A stretch of DNA of 64,000 nucleotides from Acetobacter pasteurianus subsp. pasteurianus LMG 1262 = NBRC 106471 (GTDB taxonomy: Bacteria > Pseudomonadota > Alphaproteobacteria > Acetobacterales > Acetobacteraceae): NCBI RefSeq assembly GCF_000285275.1, contig NZ_CADO01000016.1:1-64000 (forward strand), read 5' to 3'. The position numbers and the translations under genes are program-made. The notes beneath the pieces are model-generated. The model made no database searches, had not been told where the DNA came from, and saw nothing but the letters and a program-made list of their open reading frames with translations. Of the stretch, positions 30,834-43,238 are shown in pieces (within the stretch, counting starts at the first letter, position 1; every line of letters starts with the position of its first letter).

Positions 30834-30848
30834 GAACATATAAAGAAC
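30834..30848. promoter_or_regulatory. LexA-type SOS box upstream of recN
   Basis: GAAC (30834-30837), seven bases, GAAC (30845-30848), equal to GTTC-N7-GTTC on the minus strand, the alphaproteobacterial LexA operator. It sits between bamD and recN, and recN is a classic SOS gene, which supports the call. It is about 140 bases before the recN start. Confidence 0.65.
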
Positions 30849-30989
30849 ATTTTTCTGGCAGCTTGTGCCTGAAATGAGTATTGTGCGTTTGCCGCCCCCT
30901 GCGGGCGGGGCAAGCAGGAAGCTATGGGCTTTTGTGTTTTGCCGTCTTTCCTGTCATTTGGGCGCAAGCCCGGAAAACCGGATGCCATT

Positions 30990-34803
<3,814 letters not shown>

Positions 34804-34822
34804 CAGGGCGTTGCACACGTTT

Positions 34823-34842
34823 TTTTGTATTCTGATACAAAA
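34823..34842. repeat. Palindrome TTTTGTAT / ATACAAAA in the ligA-ppdK gap
   Basis: Two exact 8-base arms (34823-34830 and 34835-34842) flank TCTG, 20 bases after the ligA stop and about 185 bases before ppdK. A T-run precedes rather than follows the stem, so on the plus strand it is not a canonical terminator. It could be an operator. The rest of the 223-base gap has a weak GC-rich hairpin near 34970 and nothing else evident. Confidence 0.4.
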
Positions 34843-35026
34843 GAGAGATTGCTCGCCCAGCAAAACTGCGCCATGCTACCTCTCAACGAAGGGATGGATT
34901 ACCAAAGTCGTCCAAAACCAAGAATAAAAATAGCACGCAGGCCAGCCTATCGCCCCGTTATCTCCTTTTCCTCCCCTCGGTCGGGGCTTTTGGCTTTACT
35001 GTATGCAGGAATGAAGTGAACGGCAC

Positions 35027-37681
35027 ATGACCAAGTGGATCTACAGTTTCGGCGCAGGCCAGAGCGAAGGCAACGCCGGGATGCGCAATCTCCTCGGCGG
35101 TAAGGGAGCCAATCTGGCAGAAATGGCCAATATCGGCCTGCCCGTCCCCCCCGGATTTACCATTACCACTGAAGTCTGCACGGCGTTCTACGAAAACGGA
35201 CGGAAATACCCGGCTGAGCTGGAATCCCAGCTTGAAGAAGCCATGGGCCTGCGCTTTGGCGATGCCAATGCCCCCCTGCTTGTTTCTGTCCGTTCTGGCG
35301 CACGTGTTTCCATGCCCGGCATGATGGATACAGTTCTCAACCTGGGGCTGAATGACAGCACCGTTGAAGGACTTGTAAAATCATCAGGCGATGCCCGGTT
35401 TGCATGGGATAGCTACCGCCGCTTCATTCAGATGTACGGCTCTGTTGTGCTGGGTGTTGCCCACCACCGCTTTGAAGATCTGCTTGAGCAGATCAAGCGT
35501 GCCATCGGCAAGGAAGACGATACGTCTCTGAGTGCTGAAGAATGGCAGGAAGTCGTTAAAGGCTACAAACAGATTGTTCTGCAGGAAACCGGCACCGCCT
35601 TTCCTGAAAGCCCGAAAGAACAGCTTTGGGGCGCCATTGGAGCCGTGTTTGGTTCATGGATGAACCCACGCGCCAACACCTACCGCAAGCTGCACGATAT
35701 TCCGGCAAGCTGGGGCACGGCTGTTAACGTGCAGTCGATGGTGTTCGGCAACATGGGTGATGATTGCGCCACCGGCGTCTGCTTTACGCGTGATCCTTCC
35801 ACCGGTGAAAACATTTTCTACGGTGAATACCTGATCAACGCGCAGGGTGAAGACGTTGTGGCCGGTATCCGCACACCGCAGCCCATGGCGGCATCTCGTG
35901 CGGCTGAAGGTCAGGTGCCTATGGAAAAGGCCCTGCCTAACGCGTATCAGGAACTGCTGAAAGTGCGCGATCTGCTGGAACGCCACTACCGCGATATGCA
36001 GGACATTGAGTTTACGGTGCAGGCCAACAAGCTGTACCTGCTCCAGACTCGTTCGGGCAAACGCACAGCCGCAGCCGCCCTGCGCATTGCCATTGATATG
36101 GCCAAGGAAAACCTGATCACGCAGGAAGAAGCCGTTAACCGCGTGCCGCCTGCATCTCTCGATCAGCTCCTGCATCCTGTGCTGGACCCCAAGGCAGAAC
36201 GTCAGCTTCTTACACGTGGCCTGCCCGCTTCTCCGGGTGCGGCAACGGGCGTGATCGCGTTCTCTGCCGAGGACGTGGAAGACCGCGCTGCCAAGGGTGA
36301 AGATGTTATTCTGGTGCGTGTTGAAACCTCTCCAGAAGACGTGCACGGCATGCACGCTGCCCGCGGTGTGCTGACAACCCGTGGCGGCATGACATCCCAC
36401 GCCGCTGTGGTGGCCCGTGGCATGGGCCGCGTGTGCGTGGCCGGTGCTGGCAGCATTGCTGTGGATTACAAAGCCCAGACCATGAAAGTGGACGGTCACA
36501 CACTCAAAGCGGGTGACTGGCTGACGCTGGATGGTGGCACGGGCGCTGTTTACAAAGGCCGTGTTCCCACCATTCCGCCAACACTCTCTGGTGACTTTGC
36601 AACCCTTATGGGGTGGGCAGATTCCATCCGTCGCCTTGGTGTGCGCGCTAATGCTGAAACGCCAGAAGATGCGGCAACAGCCCGCCGCTTTGGTGCAGAA
36701 GGTATTGGCCTGTGCCGTACAGAGCACATGTTCTTCGGCCCGGATCGGATTGGCCATGTGCGCCAGATGATCATGGCGGATGACAAAGCCACACGCGCCA
36801 AAGCCATTAACGCGCTTCTGCCCTTCCAGCGGAGTGACTTTACAGAACTGTTCCGCATTATGGCGGGGCTGCCTGTTACCATCCGTCTGCTTGATCCACC
36901 GCTGCACGAATTCCTGCCGCATGGTGAAGCAGAACTGGAAGAAGTTGCCAAAGCACTTGGGCAGGATGTTGAAACCCTACGTGCTCGTCGCTCTGCACTA
37001 TCTGAAGCCAACCCAATGCTGGGCCATCGTGGTTGCCGTCTGGGTATTACATACCCGGAAATCTACGCCATGCAGGTGCGTGCCATTGCAGAAGCGGCCC
37101 TTGATATCGCCAAGGAAACAGGCAAGCCTGTTGCTCCGGAAATCATGATCCCGCTGATTGGCACAAAAGCAGAGCTGGATCTGGTGCGTAAAACCTGTGA
37201 AACCGCCATTGCTGACGTTCTTTCTGAACGCAAAGCTGAGCTGTCTTACAAAATCGGCACCATGATTGAGCTGCCACGCGCAGCCATTACGGCAGACCAG
37301 ATTGCACAGAGCGCAGACTTCTTCTCCTTCGGCACAAACGATCTGACACAGACCACCCTTGGACTTTCCCGCGATGATGCTGGCTCCTTCCTGCCAGAAT
37401 ACGTGGAAAAAGGGCTGCTGCCGCAGGACCCGTTTGTTTCGATCGACCGTGAAGGCGTTGGCGCACTGGTGCGTATGGGTGTTGAAAAAGGCCGTGCAAC
37501 CAAGCCTGATATCAAACTGGGTATCTGTGGTGAACACGGGGGCGATCCGCTTTCCATCTCCTTCTTTGAAGAAGTTGGGCTGGATTACGTCTCCTGCTCC
37601 CCCTTCCGGGTGCCCGTTGCCAGATTGGCCGCAGCACAGGCCGCACTGGCTGCTAAAAACAACAAGGCCGTAAAAGCCTGA
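35027..37681 (+). CDS. ppdK: Pyruvate phosphate dikinase
   Basis: This 884-residue enzyme interconverts pyruvate, ATP and phosphate with PEP, AMP and pyrophosphate. In acetic acid bacteria it supports gluconeogenesis from lactate or pyruvate. The N-terminal ATP-grasp domain includes GGKGANLAEM and VRSGARVSMPGMMDT. The phosphohistidine domain has GGMTSHAAVVARGMG with catalytic His458 and the regulatory Thr456 two residues before it. The C-terminal PEP domain shows GIGLCRTEHMFF and FGTNDLTQTTLG. Length and motifs are normal. The regulator gene follows directly. Confidence 0.97.
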   Translation: MTKWIYSFGAGQSEGNAGMRNLLGGKGANLAEMANIGLPVPPGFTITTEVCTAFYENGRKYPAELESQLEEAMGLRFGDANAPLLVSVRSGARVSMPGMMDTVLNLGLNDSTVEGLVKSSGDARFAWDSYRRFIQMYGSVVLGVAHHRFEDLLEQIKRAIGKEDDTSLSAEEWQEVVKGYKQIVLQETGTAFPESPKEQLWGAIGAVFGSWMNPRANTYRKLHDIPASWGTAVNVQSMVFGNMGDDCATGVCFTRDPSTGENIFYGEYLINAQGEDVVAGIRTPQPMAASRAAEGQVPMEKALPNAYQELLKVRDLLERHYRDMQDIEFTVQANKLYLLQTRSGKRTAAAALRIAIDMAKENLITQEEAVNRVPPASLDQLLHPVLDPKAERQLLTRGLPASPGAATGVIAFSAEDVEDRAAKGEDVILVRVETSPEDVHGMHAARGVLTTRGGMTSHAAVVARGMGRVCVAGAGSIAVDYKAQTMKVDGHTLKAGDWLTLDGGTGAVYKGRVPTIPPTLSGDFATLMGWADSIRRLGVRANAETPEDAATARRFGAEGIGLCRTEHMFFGPDRIGHVRQMIMADDKATRAKAINALLPFQRSDFTELFRIMAGLPVTIRLLDPPLHEFLPHGEAELEEVAKALGQDVETLRARRSALSEANPMLGHRGCRLGITYPEIYAMQVRAIAEAALDIAKETGKPVAPEIMIPLIGTKAELDLVRKTCETAIADVLSERKAELSYKIGTMIELPRAAITADQIAQSADFFSFGTNDLTQTTLGLSRDDAGSFLPEYVEKGLLPQDPFVSIDREGVGALVRMGVEKGRATKPDIKLGICGEHGGDPLSISFFEEVGLDYVSCSPFRVPVARLAAAQAALAAKNNKAVKA

Positions 37682-37690
37682 ACAAAAAGG

Positions 37691-37720
37691 TGGCCGCCTC
37701 TCACCGAGGCGGCCATTTTT
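37691..37720 (+). terminator. Intrinsic terminator between ppdK and ppsR
   Basis: TGGCCGCCTC (37691-37700) pairs perfectly with GAGGCGGCCA (37706-37715) around TCACC, followed by TTTTT. It ends only 11 bases before the ppsR start codon, which limits how ppsR can be expressed. Confidence 0.92.
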
Positions 37721-37731
37721 GAATCCAGATC

Positions 37732-38556
37732 ATGCAAAAAAAAATCACGCTCCACCTTGTCTCCGAAGCAACGGGCCAGACACTGGATTCTGTTGCCCGC
37801 GCCTGTATTGCGCAGTTTCCCAATACTGAGGTGCATCTGCGCCACTGGAACCTTATTCGCACACAGCTTCAGCTCCGTCGGGTTTTGCGGCATATCGCGC
37901 TGGACCGTGGGCCAGTTATGTCTTCGCTGACAGACCCGACCTTGCAGGCTGATATGGAAGCAGGCTGTGCAAGCCTACAGGTGCGGCTGTTGGATGTGCT
38001 GGATAACGCCCTGCACTTTCTGACCGAAGAAACAGGCGAGGAAGCGACACTTCATCCGGGTGGCCAGTACATCATGGATGAAAACTATTATCAGCGCATT
38101 GAGGCCATGCATTATGTACTGGCGCATGATGATGGGCAGGAAACCAAAGGCCTGAATGAAGCTGATGTTATTCTTATTGGTGTTTCGCGCGTCTCCAAAA
38201 CACCCACCTGCTTTTATTTGGCAAACCGAGGCCTAAAGGCTGCCAATGTTCCCTTGGTTATGGGCATTGAACCGCCACAGGATTTATTCACAACCGACAA
38301 ACCCGTTATTGGGCTGACAATAGATCCGGAACGCCTGATTGAAATTCGCCGTAACCGTCTGTCTCAGATGGTGCCATCCAAAGCCAAGATCGATCCGGTA
38401 GCAGATTACGCCTATATTGATTTGGAAAAGGTGCAGGAAGAACTGCACTGGGCACGCCGCTTATGCCGCCGCCATAACTGGCCGGTTATTGATGTCACCC
38501 GCCGGTCTATTGAAGAAACATCCGCCGCTATTCTGGATCTGATTTCCGCCGGGTAA
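37732..38556 (+). CDS. ppsR: Pyruvate phosphate dikinase regulatory protein (bifunctional kinase/phosphorylase)
   Basis: This 274-residue DUF299 protein is expected to inactivate PpdK by ADP-dependent phosphorylation of the threonine near its catalytic histidine, and to reverse this by Pi-dependent phosphorolysis. The P-loop GVSRVSKT is at 150-157, preceded by ADVILI. DYAYIDLEKVQEE and the C-terminal WPVIDVTRRSIEETSA are family segments. Its place next to ppdK, not ppsA, indicates the dikinase is its target. No Shine-Dalgarno sequence precedes the ATG and a terminator ends 11 bases upstream. Confidence 0.93.
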   Translation: MQKKITLHLVSEATGQTLDSVARACIAQFPNTEVHLRHWNLIRTQLQLRRVLRHIALDRGPVMSSLTDPTLQADMEAGCASLQVRLLDVLDNALHFLTEETGEEATLHPGGQYIMDENYYQRIEAMHYVLAHDDGQETKGLNEADVILIGVSRVSKTPTCFYLANRGLKAANVPLVMGIEPPQDLFTTDKPVIGLTIDPERLIEIRRNRLSQMVPSKAKIDPVADYAYIDLEKVQEELHWARRLCRRHNWPVIDVTRRSIEETSAAILDLISAG

Positions 38557-38561
38557 ACAAC

Positions 38562-38599
38562 ACCTTCTTCTTTCTGATATGCCCCAGAAAGAAGAAGGT
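38562..38599. terminator. Long convergent hairpin, probable bidirectional terminator
   Basis: ACCTTCTTCTTTCTG (38562-38576) is the exact reverse complement of CAGAAAGAAGAAGGT (38585-38599), a 15-bp stem with an eight-base loop. It lies in the 51-base gap between convergent genes. The following sequence is only moderately T-rich on either side. Confidence 0.7.
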
Positions 38600-38607
38600 A
38601 GCCCGTT

Positions 38608-38991
38608 TTAGTCAGTCATTTCCGCTGGGGTCAGGTGCTGGATGCGTATCGCCTGCCCTTGTGCGTTATAATAAATAATGCTGCTTCCACGCCGCTGCGC
38701 GTAACCATCTGGCCTGCCATCCTGTGTCCAGAACAACAGCCGGTTGGCATCTGGCTGTTCCTGTATTTTATCACCCTCTGGTTTGTAGCGATATTTGCTA
38801 AAATCCTTATGAGCACGTGGCAGTGGCGGTTTGGTTGCCAATTTGTGCATGTCTGCCGGGCGATGCGTTTCCGCATCATCGTCATCACCCAGCCCTTCTT
38901 CTGCCATGGCAGAAGGCATATTCAGAACAGGCAGAGCAACCGCGCAAATACCTGCCATAACCAACCACTTCTTACGCAACACAGGCATCAT
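38608..38991 (-). CDS. Small secreted protein, function unknown
   Basis: This 127-residue protein has a Sec signal peptide (basic start MMPVLRKKW, hydrophobic core, likely cleavage after PSAMA). The mature part is short and charged, with DDDDAE early and an ending of GSSIIYYNAQGQAIRIQHL. I do not recognise the family. The start at 38991 was chosen because GGAAAG lies a few bases upstream and the signal peptide begins there; the frame extends further upstream to 39078 without signal-like sequence. It is convergent with ppsR. Confidence 0.75.
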   Translation of the reverse strand: MMPVLRKKWLVMAGICAVALPVLNMPSAMAEEGLGDDDDAETHRPADMHKLATKPPLPRAHKDFSKYRYKPEGDKIQEQPDANRLLFWTQDGRPDGYAQRRGSSIIYYNAQGQAIRIQHLTPAEMTD

Positions 38992-39056
38992 GCTGCTGCT
39001 TTCCTTTTTCTGCTCCACTGCTGACAGATACATGGTCTGGCAGCAGCGAAAGGTCA

Positions 39057-39078
39057 TTGTTCCCATATATTGGAACAA
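39057..39078. promoter_or_regulatory. Inverted repeat TTGTTCC-N8-GGAACAA, candidate operator
   Basis: Exact 7-base arms at 39057-39063 and 39072-39078 flank an AT-rich centre CATATATT. It lies in the gap between the divergent genes at 38991 and 39239. The symmetry and AT-rich core are typical of dimeric repressor sites, but the binder is unknown. It does not match the GTTC-N7-GTTC LexA pattern. Confidence 0.45.
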
Positions 39079-39238
39079 AACGATCCTACACCCAACAGAG
39101 CAAGCCCGTTTTTCACCATCCTGTCATGCCCTTTTACCAAAGAAACATCCTTAATAAGGCCATAACAGCGATATTCTGCGTATATATCCACCAGAATACA
39201 TGTTTGCGGGGCTTTAGGCAGGCTGTATCATTCAGCGC

Positions 39239-39838
39239 ATGACCGAAACGCTTCTCAGCCCCTTTACTCTGGAACGGGATATTAAAAAAAGCCGCTTTCT
39301 CGCCAGTGCCACACCTATAAACAGCATAGAAGAGGCCGAAGCTTTTATCAGCCGTATTGCTGCGGCGGGACCAGATGCCACACATCATTGCTGGGCATGG
39401 CAATTTGGCCCACACTGCCGCTGCCATGATGCCGGAGAGCCATCGGGCACTGCCGGGCGGCCAATTTTACAGGTTGTTGTTGCACAAAAGCTTGATCGGG
39501 TTGCCATTGTGGTGTCGCGCTGGTTTGGCGGCATCAAGCTTGGAGCTGGCGGCCTTGTGCGCGCTTATGCAGGCACTGCCGCAGAATGTTTGCGCGAAGC
39601 CCCTAAAGAACCGCTGATAGACCGTATCAAGCTAAGCTTTCATTGCCCGTTTTCACTTATCGGGCTGTTACAGTCTCGCCTGCCTGAGTGGGGTGTTGAG
39701 GCTGATACGCCGGACTTTGATGCTCTGGGCGCCCAGTTCGTTCTTACACTGCCCGCAGAATGGCAGGAAGACATCACCCAACGCATCACAGACCTGACAA
39801 ATGGTCAGGCCCAGATACGCGTGGTGGAAGACAATTAA
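39239..39838 (+). CDS. YigZ/IMPACT family protein (UPF0029)
   Basis: This 199-residue protein matches the YigZ family through KKSRFLA, HHCWAWQ, DAGEPSGTAGRPIL and VVVSRWFGGIKLGAGGLVRAY. It has the N-terminal UPF0029 domain and a C-terminal ferredoxin-like domain. The family is related to the eukaryotic translation regulator IMPACT; the bacterial role is not settled. Its stop overlaps the stop of the convergent gene by four bases. Confidence 0.92.
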   Translation: MTETLLSPFTLERDIKKSRFLASATPINSIEEAEAFISRIAAAGPDATHHCWAWQFGPHCRCHDAGEPSGTAGRPILQVVVAQKLDRVAIVVSRWFGGIKLGAGGLVRAYAGTAAECLREAPKEPLIDRIKLSFHCPFSLIGLLQSRLPEWGVEADTPDFDALGAQFVLTLPAEWQEDITQRITDLTNGQAQIRVVEDN

Positions 39839-40239
39839 CGCGGGATAACCCATCCGTTACCGGTAGAATCCCCAACCTGCCCAGAACCAAACGGCCCGCT
39901 GCTTTGATAGGCAGAACCGTATTTGGAAATATCGGAGCCGGTTACCGAGTCACGGTGCACCTTGGCCAGATGATCTGGATCTGCACCATGTTGAAAATCC
40001 ATGGACGGTGCATCCTGATACCCTGGCGGCAGATTGCGATGCCCATGCACTGTCTTCTTTTCAGAAGACTGGCTCTGCTGGCCATTGGAATCGAGGCTGC
40101 CAGAACCTTCAGCAAACGAAACATTATCATCAGGCATCAGGGCCGGATCTGCATAAGCCGCAGAAATACCAGCCATAAGGCCAAAACCAACACATATGCC
40201 CGAAAGCACCGTTACAAACGGTTTACGCAGCTGCGCCAT
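39835..40239 (-). CDS. Small secreted protein, function unknown
   Basis: This 134-residue protein has a clear Sec signal peptide with likely cleavage after SAAYA. The mature part is Ser/Gly/Gln-rich and apparently disordered, ending GSGQVGDSTGNGWVIPR. I do not recognise the family. It overlaps the convergent YigZ gene by four bases. It shows no similarity to the other small secreted protein at 38608-38991 beyond size. Confidence 0.7.
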   Translation of the reverse strand: MAQLRKPFVTVLSGICVGFGLMAGISAAYADPALMPDDNVSFAEGSGSLDSNGQQSQSSEKKTVHGHRNLPPGYQDAPSMDFQHGADPDHLAKVHRDSVTGSDISKYGSAYQSSGPFGSGQVGDSTGNGWVIPR

Positions 40240-40398
40240 TGCGCGTTACCCCGCGAAAAAATGAAAATTTACCCTGCCCGAAAAACCGTTCCAGCCGGGC
40301 TGTGCTGGTGCTATATTGCACCAACGTGGCAAAATGCCAAACCAAACGGCCATATGTCCGCCATACATTAACGGCAGGCGCGCGCGTTTGGCATAAAG

Positions 40399-40497
40399 AT
40401 GAAATTTGCCTATTGCCGCTGTTTTAGACATAAAGGCTTCCCCTTGGCATCCGTACGCGGGTGCAAGGTGCTTTATGTCTCTTTATTCAACCTTTGA
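40399..40497 (+). CDS. Possible aromatic-rich leader peptide upstream of DAHP synthase
   Basis: A 32-codon ORF begins MKFAYCRCFRHKGF and contains four Phe and two Tyr codons. It ends 33 bases before the DAHP synthase start. Most of it lies inside the long hairpin at 40426-40480. Only a weak AAAG precedes the ATG. Leader peptides rich in the end-product amino acids are known to control aromatic pathway genes by attenuation. Whether this ORF is translated is unproven. Confidence 0.35.
   Translation: MKFAYCRCFRHKGFPLASVRGCKVLYVSLFNL
40426..40480 (+). promoter_or_regulatory. Long two-part hairpin in the DAHP synthase leader
   Basis: AGACATAAAG (40426-40435) pairs exactly with CTTTATGTCT (40471-40480). 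Inside, CCTT (40442-40445) pairs with AAGG (40465-40468) and GCATCCG (40447-40453) with CGGGTGC (40458-40464) around a TACG loop. In total about 21 base pairs form one extended stem. There is no strong T-run after it. A role in attenuation or mRNA stability is inferred. Confidence 0.5.
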
Positions 40498-40530
40498 CCT
40501 GACCACCCTTAAACTGACAGGAACCGCGTT

Positions 40531-41910
40531 ATGAGTGCAACGCTCACCCAGCCCAACCCGACGTCTGCGACCTGGATGCCGGATAGCTGGCGTTCGTTTC
40601 CCGTAAAGCAGATTCCCAGTTATCCGGATCAGGCCGCGCTTAAAACGGTTGAAGACCGGCTGAGTTCCTATCCGCCGCTGGTGTTTGCCGGGGAAGTGCG
40701 CACCCTGCGCAACCATCTGGCTCAGGCCGCTACCGGGCAGGCTTTTGTGCTGCAGGGCGGCGCATGTGCTGAAAGCTTTGGTGAATTCAAGGCCAACATC
40801 GTGCGTGATACCTTCCGCGTGCTGTTGCAGATGGCCGTGGTGCTGACATTTGGCGCCAAGGTGCCGGTTGTTAAAATTGGCCGCATGGCTGGCCAGTTCG
40901 CCAAGCCGCGCTCTTCCGATACGGAAACCGTAAATGGCGTAACCCTGCCATCTTACCGGGGTGACATCATCAACGGTTCAGACTTCACGCCTGAATCCCG
41001 CATTCCGGATCCTGCACGGATGGAAACCGGCTACTTCCAGTCCACCGGTATCCAGAACCTGCTGCGTGCGTTCTCGCACGGTGGGTATGCCAACCTGCAT
41101 CAGGTTCACCGCTGGAATCTGGGCTTTGTGGAGCGTTCTCCCCTTTCCAACCGTTACCGCGTAATGGCGGAACGCATTGGGGAAACGCTGGCATTCATGC
41201 AGGCCTGTGGGCTGAACGCCGCATCTGCCCCGCAGATTGATGAAACAGAGTTCTACACCTCTCACGAAGCGCTGCTGCTGCCTTATGAGCAGGCTCTGAC
41301 ACGCATCGACTCGACATCTGGTGAATGGTACGACTGCTCTGCCCACTTTGTGTGGATTGGGGATCGGACCCGCCAGCCCGATGGCGCACATGTGGAGTTC
41401 CTGCGTGGTGTGCGCAACCCTATCGGCATTAAGGTTGGCCCCACCACCAGCGTGGAAGACATTAAAAAGCTGGCAGAAATTCTGAACCCGAAAAACGAAG
41501 CCGGGCGTATTACGCTTATCTCTCGTATGGGTGCGGATAAGATTACAGAAAAACTGCCCCCACTTATGCGGGCCGTAAAAGCAACCGGGCAGACTGTAAC
41601 GTGGCTGACAGACCCGATGCACGGCAACACCACATCCACGCAGCAGAAAATCAAAACCCGCTCCTTCGATTCCATCGTGAAGGAAGTGAAAGGGTTCTTC
41701 GCTGTCTGTGCAGCAGAAAACGTGCCTGCTGGTGGCGTGCATCTGGAAATGACGGGCCAGAACGTAACAGAATGCGTAGGTGGTGCGCATTGCCTGACAG
41801 AAGAAGATCTGGGCAACCGTTACGAAACCTTCTGTGACCCGCGCCTGAATGCCGAACAGTCCTTGGAACTGGCCTTCCTGATTGCGGAAGAACTCAAAAG
41901 CGAACGCTAA
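40531..41910 (+). CDS. 3-deoxy-7-phosphoheptulonate synthase, class II
   Basis: This 459-residue enzyme condenses PEP and erythrose 4-phosphate, the first step of the shikimate pathway. It is of the class II (plant/mycobacterial) type: it begins with [17 protein letters not shown] and has [40 protein letters not shown] and [20 protein letters not shown]. The length is normal. The 291-base gap upstream contains a possible leader peptide and a long hairpin. GACAGGAAC precedes the ATG. Regulation by aromatic amino acids is likely but unproven. Confidence 0.95.
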   Translation: MSATLTQPNPTSATWMPDSWRSFPVKQIPSYPDQAALKTVEDRLSSYPPLVFAGEVRTLRNHLAQAATGQAFVLQGGACAESFGEFKANIVRDTFRVLLQMAVVLTFGAKVPVVKIGRMAGQFAKPRSSDTETVNGVTLPSYRGDIINGSDFTPESRIPDPARMETGYFQSTGIQNLLRAFSHGGYANLHQVHRWNLGFVERSPLSNRYRVMAERIGETLAFMQACGLNAASAPQIDETEFYTSHEALLLPYEQALTRIDSTSGEWYDCSAHFVWIGDRTRQPDGAHVEFLRGVRNPIGIKVGPTTSVEDIKKLAEILNPKNEAGRITLISRMGADKITEKLPPLMRAVKATGQTVTWLTDPMHGNTTSTQQKIKTRSFDSIVKEVKGFFAVCAAENVPAGGVHLEMTGQNVTECVGGAHCLTEEDLGNRYETFCDPRLNAEQSLELAFLIAEELKSER

Positions 41911-41931
41911 GGCAAACACGCTTTTATGAAC

Positions 41932-41990
41932 TCAGCCTGAACATTCAGGCTGATCACAGAACCGGGGGGTGGGGTTTACCTTGCCCCCCG
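41932..41990 (+). terminator. Two hairpins after DAHP synthase, possible terminator
   Basis: TCAGCCTG/CAGGCTGA (41932-41939 with 41946-41953) and CGGGGGG/CCCCCCG (41963-41969 with 41984-41990) form two stems between the DAHP synthase and pncB genes. The second is followed by TTGTT. The weak T-run makes termination uncertain. Confidence 0.45.
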
Positions 41991-42038
41991 TTGTTCCCAT
42001 CATCCCTGCAGCCCCAATGGCAGAAAGAGCAGATCAGG

Positions 42039-43238
42039 ATGACGCATCCCTTCTCCAAACCTTCAGCAGGCGTCTGTTCCGCCCGCACAGCAGCACCGCT
42101 TTCCGATGCGGAAATTCGTGCGCGCACAGATTCCTACTTTAATCGTACCCGCCAGATTGTAAGCCGGTTTGGAGATTGTGAGGTTACATACGCCTTCTTT
42201 ATCCGCCGTCCGGTTATCTCTGCTCCGGGTCTGATGCTGGAATGGCTTAAAAACGTTATGGCCCAGCGCCAAGCACCCTACACCGTAGATGTGGTGCACC
42301 CCGAAGGTGAATGGGTGGGTGCTGGTGAGCCGCTGGTTTACGTAACAGGCTCCTTTACCCATTTGGCCGATCTGGAAACACTGCTGCTACAAAAACTCGG
42401 TAGCCCATGTGTTGCGGCCCATCGCGCTTACCAGATGGCACTTTCCCTACCCCATACCCGCTTTTTGGCTATGGATGCCCGCCATTGCGCTGGGTATGAA
42501 ATGCAGGAGCTTATGGCGTATGCGGCCTCGGTTGGGGGGCGTGAGGCGCAAGAAAACGGGGCTATCGGGTTTGTAGGTACGGCAAATGATGCCGTAGCAC
42601 CATTTTTTGGGGGCACTCATGGCGCAGGCACCATGCCTCATGCCTTAATTGGCTATGCAGGCTCTACCGTGCGTGCGGCTGAAATGTTCCATGCGGAATT
42701 CCCGCATACCGACCTTGTGGTGCTGGTTGATTACTTTGGGCAGGAAATTACAGACGCACTGGCCGTTTGCAATCGCTTCCCCAAACTGGCGGCAGAAGGC
42801 AAGCTGGCTGTCAGGCTGGATACGCATGGCGGCCGCTTTATGCAGGGGCTGAACCCGCAGGAATCCTATGCGGTGGTCAACCGTCATGCGCCTGAGGCAC
42901 TGCGCCGTTATCGGTCTGATAAAGAACTGCGCTATCTGATTGGCACAGGTGTGTCTGCCGCAGCCATCTGGAAGATGCGTGAAGAACTGGACCATGCAGG
43001 CTTTCCGCACGTTAAAATTATTGCCTCATCTGGCTTCGGCGTGACCAAATGCGCCTGTATGGCAGATGCACACGCCCCTATTGATGTTGTTGGCACAGGC
43101 TCCTTTATTCCTGAACTGTGGAACGAAACCTATGCCACAGCCGATATTGTCTCCTACAACGGCGTTGAACGGGTAAAAATCGGGCGGGAATTCCTTCTTC
43201 CCTCCTTCCGCAAAACCACCAAAGGCGAACAGGCATGA
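42039..43238 (+). CDS. pncB: Nicotinate phosphoribosyltransferase
   Basis: This 399-residue enzyme makes nicotinate mononucleotide from nicotinate and PRPP in NAD salvage. It shows DSYFNRTRQIVSRFGDCEVTY-like N-terminal sequence, GYEMQELMAYAASVGGREAQ, GTMPHALIGYAG, and VVLVDYFGQE with RLDTHGGRF. The start at 42039 was preferred to 41991 because homologous sequence begins there. It overlaps the next gene by four bases. pncA, the preceding step of salvage, lies 1.8 kb downstream on the same strand. Confidence 0.9.
   Translation: MTHPFSKPSAGVCSARTAAPLSDAEIRARTDSYFNRTRQIVSRFGDCEVTYAFFIRRPVISAPGLMLEWLKNVMAQRQAPYTVDVVHPEGEWVGAGEPLVYVTGSFTHLADLETLLLQKLGSPCVAAHRAYQMALSLPHTRFLAMDARHCAGYEMQELMAYAASVGGREAQENGAIGFVGTANDAVAPFFGGTHGAGTMPHALIGYAGSTVRAAEMFHAEFPHTDLVVLVDYFGQEITDALAVCNRFPKLAAEGKLAVRLDTHGGRFMQGLNPQESYAVVNRHAPEALRRYRSDKELRYLIGTGVSAAAIWKMREELDHAGFPHVKIIASSGFGVTKCACMADAHAPIDVVGTGSFIPELWNETYATADIVSYNGVERVKIGREFLLPSFRKTTKGEQA

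Noticed and set aside
35654-36922. 422-residue ORF antisense to ppdK
   Set aside because: The sense frame is an unmistakable PPDK; the antisense protein is His/Cys-rich without domains.
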